Below, in pieces: positions 1-7,073 of a stretch of DNA of 32,295 nt. Both the position numbers and the translations under genes were made by a program. The notes beneath the pieces are model-generated. The model was given only the letters and a program-made list of their open reading frames with translations. It had not been told where the DNA came from and ran no database searches. Source of the stretch: Eubacteriales bacterium (GTDB lineage: Bacteria; Bacillota; Clostridia; Lachnospirales; Lachnospiraceae); assembly GCA_030524175.1 (NCBI GenBank), contig JAUNHC010000055.1, positions 1 through 32,295 on the forward strand, read 5' to 3'. The first letter of the stretch is position 1. Every line of letters begins with the position of its first letter.

Positions 1-372
1 TTTTATGGAGAAAATATTTTTCATTTATCTATTGACATTTATTAGCTGGACTTTTGTCCTCATTCACCGCCTTTTTCGTCAAGACGGAATACTTTTGAGG
101 AGGTTAGTTAATATCAAAACTGGATTTTTTGCGCTGATACAGCGCACTGAATTAATTCCATTCCCGCAGAACGCAGAAACGAGATGGCTATACTCTATCA
201 TGTTTTCCAAAATTGTACAAGAAGGTATAAAAATTACAAAGTTTCTTTAAGGATTCTTTAGACATTTTCGTTTTCTTTTAGAAAGGCGACACACTTTGCT
301 CACAATTAACAAGTATAATAGGTCTTGGATAGATGAATAACCACTCTCTATCTCCCCCCTCAAAAAAAGCAG

Positions 373-398
373 CAGCCCCCGCAGAGATGCGGGGGCTG
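373..398. terminator. Intrinsic terminator, probably bidirectional
   Basis: A perfect 11-bp stem (373-383 with 388-398) encloses the loop GAGA. A run of seven A lies just left of it, which becomes a T tract for leftward transcripts. A shorter T-rich stretch lies on the right. It separates whatever lies left of the window from the carbamate kinase promoter. Positions 1-372 hold no gene I can support: the only rightward open frame (5-250) has no ribosome binding site and no recognisable protein features. Confidence 0.75.
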
Positions 399-421
399 TT
401 TGTATGAGAGCAAAGATTCTA

Positions 422-450
422 TTGCATTTCCAACCTACCTCTTTTATAAT
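422..450 (+). promoter_or_regulatory. Sigma-A-type promoter for the carbamate kinase gene
   Basis: TTGCAT (422-427) and a perfect TATAAT (445-450) are separated by exactly 17 bp. Transcription would start near 457, giving a leader of about 50 nt before the ATG at 509. Confidence 0.75.
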
Positions 451-508
451 GAAAAATATCAATCCAATATTTCAAGAGATTACAATAGAGAGAAATGAGG
501 TATTCCCT

Positions 509-1441
509 ATGAGCGAAAAATTAACAGTAGTTGCATTGGGCCACAGAGCGCTTGGCACTACACTGCCGGAGCAGAAAATTGCCACCAGACAGGCCGCCAA
601 GGCTATCGCAGACCTGATTGAAGAAGGAACCCGCGTAGTTATCTCACACAGCAACGGCCCCCAGGTAGGTATGATCCACACTGCAATGAATGAATTCGGC
701 AAATCACATCCTGACTATACTTTTGCACCGATGTCCGTGTGTTCTGCCATGAGCCAGGGCTATATCGGCTATGACTTACAGAATTCCATCCGTGCAGAAT
801 TAATCTCCCGGGGCATTTATAAACCTGTCAGCACTGTTCTCACCCAGGTGGTGATCGATCCTTATGATGACGCTTTTGCAGAACCGGAGAAAATCATCGG
901 CCGTGTTTTAACCTCCGATGAGGCTGAAGCTGAAGAAGATAAAGGAAACTTCGTAACAGAACTCCCTGAGGGCGGTTTCCGCAGAATTGTAGCTGCTCCC
1001 AAACCTCAGCGCATCGTAGAGATTGAGACTGTCCGCACTCTTGCAGATGCCGGACAAGTTGTCATCGCAGCAGGCGGCGGCGGAATCCCGGTTATGGAAC
1101 AGGGAATTGATCTTCACGGTGCCAGTGCCATCATTGAGAAAGACCTTGCCAGCGGTCTGATGGCCGAGGAATTAAAGGCGGATACCCTGCTGATCCTCAC
1201 CAGCGTTGAGAAAGTAAGCCTGAACCTTGGCACAGATAAAGAAGAATACCTGGACACCATCACAAAAGAAGAGGCACGGAAATACATGGATGAGAACCAG
1301 TTTGCACCAGGTTCCATGCTCCCTAAATTTGAAGCCGGAATATCCTTTATCGAAAAGGGTGAAGGACGAAGAGCCATCATCACAGATATCGCCCATGCCA
1401 AAGACGGATACCGGGAAAAAACAGGAACTGTCATTAAATAA
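509..1441 (+). CDS. arcC: Carbamate kinase family protein with divergent glycine-rich loops
   Basis: Carbamate kinase interconverts carbamoyl phosphate + ADP and carbamate + ATP, usually as the last, ATP-yielding step of arginine, agmatine, allantoin or purine-ring catabolism. The protein is 310 residues, the usual family length, and aligns throughout by eye: an SQGYIGYDLQ stretch, RRIVAAPKPQ, a GGGGIPV loop, an EKDLAS segment and GSMLPK near the C-terminus. The ATG at 509 is chosen over an in-frame upstream ATG (404) because TGAGG precedes it by 8 nt and the protein then begins where family members do. Two loops are unusual: the common ALGGNAL reads ALGHRAL (residues 9-15), and the common HGNGPQ reads HSNGPQ (47-52). 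No arcA, arcB or other carbamoyl-transfer gene is adjacent; the gene has its own promoter and terminator. Family membership is firm, catalytic activity less so. Confidence 0.88.
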   Translation: MSEKLTVVALGHRALGTTLPEQKIATRQAAKAIADLIEEGTRVVISHSNGPQVGMIHTAMNEFGKSHPDYTFAPMSVCSAMSQGYIGYDLQNSIRAELISRGIYKPVSTVLTQVVIDPYDDAFAEPEKIIGRVLTSDEAEAEEDKGNFVTELPEGGFRRIVAAPKPQRIVEIETVRTLADAGQVVIAAGGGGIPVMEQGIDLHGASAIIEKDLASGLMAEELKADTLLILTSVEKVSLNLGTDKEEYLDTITKEEARKYMDENQFAPGSMLPKFEAGISFIEKGEGRRAIITDIAHAKDGYREKTGTVIK

Positions 1442-1459
1442 ACTTATAAAGCAAAAATC

Positions 1460-1479
1460 CCCCGCTGTACGCAGCGGGG
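1460..1479 (+). terminator. Intrinsic terminator of the carbamate kinase gene
   Basis: An 8-bp GC-rich stem (1460-1467 with 1472-1479) with a TACG tetraloop is followed by a T-rich stretch. It starts 18 bp after the stop codon. The A run on the left side may let it also stop the converging anti-sigma transcript. Confidence 0.8.
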
Positions 1480-1511
1480 ATTCTTGTTTATTTAATAAAG
1501 TTTATAGTTAT

Positions 1512-2606
1512 TTACAAGGTAATAGTAAATTCTCCAAAATCCAACAGTTCTTCTGTTCCTGGTACTGCTTTTCCCTCCTTATCATAACTCATACGGTAAG
1601 GACGTATTGTAAGGCTTTCTGTCTCTTTATCCAGCCCTTTCACCTGTATGCTGTAATCTAAACACCAGTCGCCTTTATTATCCTTATAAGGTTCCTTAAC
1701 CTCGATAAAATTCACTAAATCCTTCATACTATCTGCAATGTTTCCTTTGGAATCTTCAATTTGAAACATACCTGTGATCATACTGAGTTTTTCCTGACCA
1801 TCCTCGCCCCACATATGATAAGTAAAATCTATACGTGTGGCTGTAGGCGCTGCTCCCGCATACTTTATTTCTACCTCTCCATCTTTCAGAACCGCAGTTT
1901 TTCCGGATAATTTCCTTACCGTTCCGTTTTCTTCTACTGTAAAACGGATTTCCTGTGTTTCCAGCTGTTCTACATTAGCCATATATTCTTCGGCCTCATC
2001 CGCAGAAAATGCCTCTTTATGAACAGGATTATTATCTTTCCACACTTTTAGGGGAATAACAATATCCAGTACTCCTTCCAAATTCTGATCTGTCAAATCC
2101 ACATTGCAAAAATAATTACCAGGATTTTCACTGTCCTTAATATAATTCAGAAGAAAATCTTGTCCGTTAATATAAATATGGTCTGATCCCAAATCATATT
2201 CCAAGCCTTCCTGTGAAGCTTCTGCGTAAAATATAAGATATCCCCCATCATACCAGGCTTGGCTGATCGTCCACAGGGGGCCGGAATAAGGAGTCCCGTC
2301 CATATCGGCAGTTTCTTTAATATCTGTCTGCAATTGTTCTGCCGGATCCTCGGTTCTTATCCATTTCTCAAGATACGGCAGCAGGCCTTGGCGCACAGCA
2401 GCGAATGTACTGGTACTAAGAACCAAGACTGCCGCAGACAGCAGCAGGATTTTTTTATATTTCTTCCTTTTACCGGAAGTTTTTTTGACATCTGTTCTTA
2501 ACTGTTCCTCCACCGCTTCCCTGACTGCCAGCTGAAAGTGCTCCGGCGGTTTTGGAAACTGTGTTTTCAATTCTTGTATCACTGTATACTTCTCATGATT
2601 TTTCAT
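1512..2606 (-). CDS. DUF4179-type membrane anti-sigma factor
   Basis: This is probably the membrane-bound partner that holds the adjacent ECF sigma factor inactive until a surface signal is sensed. The 364-residue protein has a cytoplasmic N-terminal segment of about 50 residues ending in a Lys/Arg-rich patch, one membrane helix at about 51-70, and a large extracytoplasmic part rich in beta-strand-like sequence, the layout of DUF4179 proteins from Clostridia. The start overlaps the sigma gene stop by 14 bp and is preceded by AGGAGG at 6 nt, so the two are translationally coupled. The family call rests on architecture and on pairing with the sigma gene. The inducing signal cannot be read from the sequence. 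Confidence 0.8.
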   Translation of the reverse strand: MKNHEKYTVIQELKTQFPKPPEHFQLAVREAVEEQLRTDVKKTSGKRKKYKKILLLSAAVLVLSTSTFAAVRQGLLPYLEKWIRTEDPAEQLQTDIKETADMDGTPYSGPLWTISQAWYDGGYLIFYAEASQEGLEYDLGSDHIYINGQDFLLNYIKDSENPGNYFCNVDLTDQNLEGVLDIVIPLKVWKDNNPVHKEAFSADEAEEYMANVEQLETQEIRFTVEENGTVRKLSGKTAVLKDGEVEIKYAGAAPTATRIDFTYHMWGEDGQEKLSMITGMFQIEDSKGNIADSMKDLVNFIEVKEPYKDNKGDWCLDYSIQVKGLDKETESLTIRPYRMSYDKEGKAVPGTEELLDFGEFTITL

Positions 2607-3108
2607 AAGACTCCTCCTCCTGATACTCAGTCAGCAGTTTTTTTAATTTCTGACGTCCTCTTGAGAGTCTGCTTTTCACTGTCCCGGCTGTAGTCTTCTG
2701 AATCTGGGCTATCTCTTTTATACTGTACCCGTCAAGATAATACAAAACCAAGGCGACCCTGTACTCTAAAGGAAGCTTCAGCATTGCCTGATACAAATCT
2801 GAATACTCCTCTTTTCCACAGTCCAAAACAAAACCCTGCCTGCTATCCTGCTTTTGTTCATATGTTTCATAGCTCTCCTCCCGTCTTCTGAGACGGTACA
2901 GCTTGCAGCACTCCCTGATTTCAATCCGGATCAGCCATGTTCTTGCATATTCATCCTTTTTTAACGAGGACAGCCTGGAAAATCCATTCACAATGGCCTG
3001 TGACACTGCATCTTCACAGTCAGCTTCACTGTAAAGAATAGATTTTGCCACCCGATACATTGTATCTCTCGATTCCCACACAAGCTGTGCAAAATTCTCT
3101 TTATCCAT
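2593..3108 (-). CDS. ECF-type RNA polymerase sigma factor
   Basis: This is a 171-residue alternative sigma factor of the group IV (ECF) type. Region 2 spans about residues 10-75 and includes the SEADCEDAVSQA stretch and an ARTWLIRI core-binding segment. Region 4 spans about 110-160, with LPLEYRVALVLYYLDGYS followed by a helix-turn-helix containing TVKSRLSRGRQKL. There is no region 1 or 3. A GGGAGA ribosome binding site precedes the ATG. The gene is followed directly by its presumed anti-sigma factor. Such pairs usually respond to envelope stress or antimicrobial compounds and often activate their own promoter, but target promoters cannot be named from this window. Confidence 0.92.
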   Translation of the reverse strand: MDKENFAQLVWESRDTMYRVAKSILYSEADCEDAVSQAIVNGFSRLSSLKKDEYARTWLIRIEIRECCKLYRLRRREESYETYEQKQDSRQGFVLDCGKEEYSDLYQAMLKLPLEYRVALVLYYLDGYSIKEIAQIQKTTAGTVKSRLSRGRQKLKKLLTEYQEEESYEKS

Positions 3109-3128
3109 ACGTTCTCCCTGATTTCATC

Positions 3129-3157
3129 CTTATACTCTGGTTACAATGTAAAATAAA
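3129..3157 (-). promoter_or_regulatory. Possible promoter of the sigma/anti-sigma operon
   Basis: On the minus strand TTTATT (3157-3152) and TATAAG (3134-3129) are separated by 17 bp, just upstream of the sigma gene. The -35 is weak. A TGTAACC sequence inside the spacer resembles ECF-type -35 elements, so an autoregulated promoter is an alternative reading. Confidence 0.35.
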
Positions 3158-3361
3158 CATCCTCCCACACCGTTAATTCTGTTCTTATGATGCCAGGACA
3201 CTTAACCTATAATTACCAATCTATATATTAGAGCCGCAATACTTTCAAAAGGTTGCCGTCCGGTGGATAAAAATATATTTTTCATCACTTATATGCCCTT
3301 ACTGATCCATTCTATATTAGTGTGCTGACCAGCTTACATTCCATACACTGACCATAGAACA

Positions 3362-3465
3362 AAGTGGACAAGTCCACTTCAACTCCCTGAATCCCTCACT
3401 CATGAGGGACTTGTACACTTTGTGCGCCAATGTGCAGCTGCGAAGCAGCCTTCCTCTGCACATTG
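3362..3465. repeat. Cluster of three inverted repeats in intergenic DNA
   Basis: The 503-bp stretch 3109-3611 carries no gene. Three hairpins follow one another here. The first is 8 bp (3362-3369 with 3372-3379). The second is 7 bp (3392-3398 with 3403-3409). The third is a 10-bp outer stem (3428-3437 with 3456-3465) holding a 4-bp CTGC/GCAG inner hairpin. The remainder of 3160-3360 is AT-rich with nothing I can name. Confidence 0.6.
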
Positions 3466-3485
3466 TGTGCATCCCCCGGAGGGTT

Positions 3486-3555
3486 TTTATATACTAGGAA
3501 AGTCATAACCTTCTGGTCAGAACAAAATGGAGTACTTTCCTAGTATATAAAAAGA
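3486..3555. repeat. Perfect 20-bp inverted repeat; holds copy 1 of a dispersed motif
   Basis: The arms 3486-3505 and 3536-3555 are exact reverse complements (20 of 20), separated by 30 bp. The right arm overlaps the dispersed motif at 3521-3547, which recurs at 8123-8149 (27 of 28 identical when extended two bases to the left and one dropped at the right) and more weakly at 31909-31935. The right arm also supplies the T tract of the nrdD terminator. Confidence 0.75.
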
Positions 3556-3582
3556 GACCGGTCACCAACTGACCAGCCTCTT
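3551..3582 (-). terminator. Intrinsic terminator of nrdD
   Basis: Read on the minus strand, an 11-bp stem (3582-3572 with 3566-3556), including two G-U pairs, encloses the loop GTTGG and runs straight into TTTTT at 3555-3551. It lies 30 bp after the nrdD stop codon. Confidence 0.8.
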
Positions 3583-3611
3583 CACACAGGGCTTAACACC
3601 GCCCTTCATAT

Positions 3612-5747
3612 TTACATTGATTTACGCTCTGCTATCTCTGCCATCTTAGCTTCGTTAAGTCTTGTATCTCCGTGAACACGGCTATATGAAAGATAACCGT
3701 TCATGCGGTCGATCTTTGTAAGATTTTTGGAACCGCACACGGGACACACATCCATTTCAAGTTCCTCATGACCACAGTCATCGCAATATGCAAGGGAAAG
3801 GTTTACCCCTTCATAGTATCCCAAATCCATGGCTCTGCGGATAAGTGTACGGATCGCTTCACTGTTATAGCCTATAGGATAACGGACATACTGGATTTTT
3901 CCGCCGTTGCATAATTCCCAGAATCGTCCCTCTAAATCCTGTTTCTCTATAGGTGTCACATCTTCTGTCACATGGCAGTGGAAGCTGTTGCTCACATATG
4001 GTCTGTCAGAAACCCCCTCCACAATTCCATACATTTTACGGAACTGCTCTACCTGAAGTCCGCAGAGACTCTCAGCCGGTGTGCCGTAAATCGCATACAA
4101 ATGACCGTCTTCCTTTTTAAACTCATTAACCTTGTCATTAATATACTGGAGAACCTCAAGAGCAAACTCTCCATCCTCGGCAATGGATTTACCGTTATAT
4201 AACTCCTGCAGCTCATTCAAAGCTGTAATACCGAAAGATGCTGTCATAGGTTTCAAAATCTTGCGGATTTTCTCATGGGGCTTCAGATTTCCGCCGTAAA
4301 ACCCGCCTTCACAATAGGCAAGAGGATTGGTTGAGGCTCGCATCTGCCCAAGATATTCATAAGTGCGGATATGCAGGCTGCGGATCATCTCAAGATAGAA
4401 ATCCAGAACCTCATAGAAATCTCTGCTCTCTGCCCTGGATTTTGCCAGGATCATGGGCAGGTGAAGGCTCACAGCACCAACATTAAATCTTCCTACAAAC
4501 ACAGGCTTATCCTTGTCATCTGCCGGTGACATTCCGCCCCGCTCATACCACGGACTGAGAAACGCACGGCACCCCATAGGGCTTATCACTCTTCCATACT
4601 TTTTGTACATGCTGGAGATATAACCTTTTCCTGTCATGGACAACCAGTCAGGATACATTGTCTTGGAGGAACAATCCACACCTGCCTCAAACACATCCTC
4701 ACAGCATTTACCAGGTCCGTGAAGGTTTTCATCGTAAAGAAATACAATTTTCGGGAACAACACAGGCTTCTTATGTCCTTCTTTTCCCTGGCCTCCCTTG
4801 TGTACCTCCAGCAGAGAAATATTGCACATTTTCTCAAACTGCCCTGTACCAAGACCCATGGTAACTGTCACAAAAGGATAATCTCCCCGGGAGGAACCCA
4901 CTGTGTTCAGCTTATATTCAATTCCCTGCCAGCCCTGGTCATAGTCCCTGCGTACTTTATCCAAAGCATATTCGATCGCTTTCTCTTCCCGGCCGCTCCA
5001 GCTCTCATCAGAATATTTCAAAAATTCCCGGATATACTTGTCGTAGCTCTTCCTTGCGTACGGTGCCAGTATCTTGTCTACTTCAGGAACAGTAAAACCG
5101 CCGTACTGCTGGGCCGCTGTGCTTAAAATAATATCTCCCATCACGTCAAAAGCTGTGTCCAGGGTTTTCGGCTCATTATACCACACATTTCCCATCTCAA
5201 ACCCACCGCGAAGTACGTTTGCCACGTCAAAAAGGCAGCAGTTCATCGTGTCAAGACGTGCAGACTGATCATGAATATAAATATAGCCATCCTTACATGC
5301 CTGCAGCTCATTGCGGTTCATAAAAAATTTGCGGTAAAGCTCTTTATTCAGTTCATTAAAGATCAAACTTCGTTTCGTTGCCACCAATGCACTGTCTGTA
5401 TTGGCGTTGCTCTTGTCTCCGATATAGCGGATCGCCTGGCTCTTCGTATAGACATCATCCATCATATGTATGAAATCCAGCTTATAATTTCTGTAATCCC
5501 TGTAGCTCTTGGCAACAGCAGGATTTACTCTTTCCAGAGCGCCCTCTACTATATTGTGCATTTCCTGAATAGCAATCTCTTCTTTTCCCAGAGAGTGAGC
5601 ATGTTCCTCTGCAAAACGGCAGATAAACTCTTTTTCCTCCTTGGAAAATGTATACAGTATTCTGGCGGCTGATTTATTTACTGCAGCCACGATCTTCTGG
5701 GCATTAAACTCTTCTTTTGTCCCGTCTTTTTTAATCACATAAATCAT
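3612..5747 (-). CDS. nrdD: Anaerobic (class III) ribonucleoside-triphosphate reductase
   Basis: NrdD reduces ribonucleoside triphosphates to deoxyribonucleotides without oxygen, using a glycyl radical installed by the radical-SAM activase NrdG and formate as usual reductant. The 711-residue protein opens with an ATP-cone allosteric domain (about residues 1-95). The central barrel includes a QSARLDTMNCCLFD segment, and the C-terminus has a zinc site (Cys655, Cys658, Cys668, Cys671) followed by the glycyl-radical region RMNGYL with Gly684. The ATG at 5747 is chosen because the ATP-cone sequence MIYVIKKDG begins there with a GGGAGA-type ribosome binding site. A longer frame reaches 5837 but adds unrelated residues and overlaps the promoter. 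No nrdG lies on either side, although the two are commonly adjacent, so the activase must be encoded elsewhere. Confidence 0.95.
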   Translation of the reverse strand: MIYVIKKDGTKEEFNAQKIVAAVNKSAARILYTFSKEEKEFICRFAEEHAHSLGKEEIAIQEMHNIVEGALERVNPAVAKSYRDYRNYKLDFIHMMDDVYTKSQAIRYIGDKSNANTDSALVATKRSLIFNELNKELYRKFFMNRNELQACKDGYIYIHDQSARLDTMNCCLFDVANVLRGGFEMGNVWYNEPKTLDTAFDVMGDIILSTAAQQYGGFTVPEVDKILAPYARKSYDKYIREFLKYSDESWSGREEKAIEYALDKVRRDYDQGWQGIEYKLNTVGSSRGDYPFVTVTMGLGTGQFEKMCNISLLEVHKGGQGKEGHKKPVLFPKIVFLYDENLHGPGKCCEDVFEAGVDCSSKTMYPDWLSMTGKGYISSMYKKYGRVISPMGCRAFLSPWYERGGMSPADDKDKPVFVGRFNVGAVSLHLPMILAKSRAESRDFYEVLDFYLEMIRSLHIRTYEYLGQMRASTNPLAYCEGGFYGGNLKPHEKIRKILKPMTASFGITALNELQELYNGKSIAEDGEFALEVLQYINDKVNEFKKEDGHLYAIYGTPAESLCGLQVEQFRKMYGIVEGVSDRPYVSNSFHCHVTEDVTPIEKQDLEGRFWELCNGGKIQYVRYPIGYNSEAIRTLIRRAMDLGYYEGVNLSLAYCDDCGHEELEMDVCPVCGSKNLTKIDRMNGYLSYSRVHGDTRLNEAKMAEIAERKSM

Positions 5748-5820
5748 ACCTTTTCTCTCCCATATACCACATGTTGTAATTTTATTTATATACTCCCATT
5801 TTATCCCCAATATGTAGTGC

Positions 5821-5849
5821 GTTATAGAGTATAGCATATCCTGTGTGAA
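5821..5849 (-). promoter_or_regulatory. nrdD promoter
   Basis: On the minus strand TTCACA (5849-5844) and TATAAC (5826-5821) are 17 bp apart. An overlapping alternative is an extended -10, TGCTATACT (5836-5828). Two weak matches to the NrdR-box pattern, around the sequences ACTACATATTGG and ACAACATGTGGT, follow downstream about 41 bp apart. Control by NrdR is plausible but the matches are poor. Confidence 0.55.
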
Positions 5850-5867
5850 AAGGGAAGAGTAAAAATA

Positions 5868-6662
5868 TTACGATTCTTTTCCCAGAAATATATAAGCATA
5901 GCGTTCCTTCTGGTCAGCATCCTTCAAGTAAATAGTATCCCCGTGCTTCAGCGGCAGACTTACCTGACTGTGTTCCTCAGTAAGATCATATGTCTTTGTG
6001 GAACCTCCCCGCTGCAGCACAAAAGTGGCATAGCCACCATCAATCTCCACCACATATTCCCCTTCAGGATACCAATCCTCCACCAGAACTTTTCCATCTT
6101 TTTCCGACACCATATAGAATATCTGTAAGTTATCAGTATTTACTTCTGTTTTGAAAAGGGAAGATAATTCATAGCTGTAATTATCTTTTACATATTCGAT
6201 ACCAGCCGGCAGAAAAGTACAAATTGCAATAATGATCACAAGCACAACCCCGGCTGCTGATTTCTTCTTCTCAGAATTTCCTCCCATGCTGCCCGGCTTT
6301 CTGGTATTTCCGGCTGTATATTGACCCACTGAAGGCCTTTTGTACTTATTACTTTCCGCCGTGTACCCGGACCGTCCCGGCATACTGCTCTTATAAACGG
6401 TACTGTTCCCTGGAGCCGGCTTTGGCTGCCGGGCTTTCCCGGCACTCACCGATCCCTTTTCTTTCCCAGGCTTCTTGTCCCCCAAAGGTATCTGGCTCTC
6501 ACGCAGCTCATCCCTGGCTTTATCCGTGGCATGGCGGTAATGGTCGCTTCTGCTCTCATTCAGATGATAGAGGATTTCATCATTCCGGTATGGCATGCCG
6601 CACCATGTACACCTCCCGTTAACAATCGGTCCGTCACAGACCTGACATTTATGTTTACTCAT
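5868..6662 (-). CDS. Zinc-ribbon protein with disordered linker and one membrane helix
   Basis: I do not recognise this as a named family. The 264-residue protein begins with a compact zinc ribbon (CQVC at 6-9 and CTWC at 18-21), then a charged segment, then a long Ser/Pro/Lys/Gly-rich linker that is probably disordered. One hydrophobic helix follows (about residues 140-160, AAGVVLVIIIAICTFLPAGI), then a C-terminal domain of about 100 residues expected outside the membrane. The ATG at 6662 is chosen because AGGAGG precedes it by 5 nt and the zinc ribbon starts just after it; the frame extends to 6722 without a comparable site. It lies upstream of nrdD in the same direction, but nrdD has its own promoter 40 bp downstream of this stop. 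A role in sensing or scaffolding at the membrane would be a guess. Confidence 0.75.
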   Translation of the reverse strand: MSKHKCQVCDGPIVNGRCTWCGMPYRNDEILYHLNESRSDHYRHATDKARDELRESQIPLGDKKPGKEKGSVSAGKARQPKPAPGNSTVYKSSMPGRSGYTAESNKYKRPSVGQYTAGNTRKPGSMGGNSEKKKSAAGVVLVIIIAICTFLPAGIEYVKDNYSYELSSLFKTEVNTDNLQIFYMVSEKDGKVLVEDWYPEGEYVVEIDGGYATFVLQRGGSTKTYDLTEEHSQVSLPLKHGDTIYLKDADQKERYAYIFLGKES

Positions 6663-6775
6663 AGCCGCCTCCTGTATGTACTGATGTCTGCACCAGCAGA
6701 CATATCCGTTTTTAGGTTCCATAAATTGCGACAGTCCAGACAGGGCTGAACTGTTGCCATATATTTACTACCTTT

Positions 6776-6804
6776 ATCATAAACTTTTTTAGACAGTTTG
6801 ACAA
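6776..6804 (-). promoter_or_regulatory. Promoter of the zinc-ribbon membrane protein gene
   Basis: On the minus strand TTGTCA (6804-6799) and TATGAT (6781-6776) are separated by 17 bp. A leader of about 105 nt follows and contains a 9-bp hairpin at 6731-6754 (one G-U pair), near whose left end in plus orientation lies a GAACTGTTGC sequence like the ends of the mosaic repeats at 6844 and 13054. Confidence 0.65.
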
Positions 6805-6843
6805 TAAGCGGCTGCCAGAATTTTAACGGAAAGAAGTGATTGA

Positions 6844-6988
6844 GTTACTGTTCACTGGTAATATCCCGCGAGGTGTTTTCATGCATATATGCATGAAAAT
6901 CCCGAGACATACAACGTGCGAAATTATGCAGTATGCATAATTTCTGTACATCGCGAAGCGTGTTACTGGTCACGGAGTGAACAGTAAC
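6844..6988. repeat. 145-bp mosaic element with 13-bp terminal inverted repeats
   Basis: The ends, 6844-6856 and 6976-6988, are perfect 13-bp inverted repeats (GTTACTGTTCACT). Inside lie a perfect 24-nt palindrome (6876-6899), an 11-bp hairpin (6920-6930 with 6934-6944), a GCGCTTCGC-like short hairpin region near 6951, and a second near-copy of the terminal repeat forming a 12-bp stem with one mismatch at 6962-6988. It encodes nothing. It lies between the divergent promoters of the zinc-ribbon gene and asnA, so neither transcript should include it. Confidence 0.75.
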
Positions 6989-7012
6989 GTGGTTGAAAAT
7001 AAAATGCCGTAA

Positions 7013-7041
7013 TTGCAATGCTGCAGCTTTCCTGCTATAAT
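7013..7041 (+). promoter_or_regulatory. asnA promoter
   Basis: TTGCAA (7013-7018) and a perfect TATAAT (7036-7041) are separated by 17 bp, giving a leader of about 27 nt to the asnA ATG. Confidence 0.8.
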
Positions 7042-7073
7042 AGGAAAATATTAATTTTTTAGGAGGGCTTTCC

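Noticed and set aside
5-250. Rightward 81-codon frame at the left edge
   Set aside because: No ribosome binding site or family motif, atypical composition, and it ends well before the terminator; not supportable as a gene.
404-508. N-terminal extension of the carbamate kinase frame
   Set aside because: It contains the promoter (422-450), and the internal ATG at 509 has a good ribosome binding site and the family start.
5748-5820. Convincing NrdR box pair before nrdD
   Set aside because: Two candidate words lie about four helical turns apart, but each matches the consensus poorly, so they are mentioned only with the promoter.
6844-6988. CRISPR-like or tRNA-like structure
   Set aside because: The repeats are not evenly spaced direct repeats and no cloverleaf with TTC arm can be drawn.
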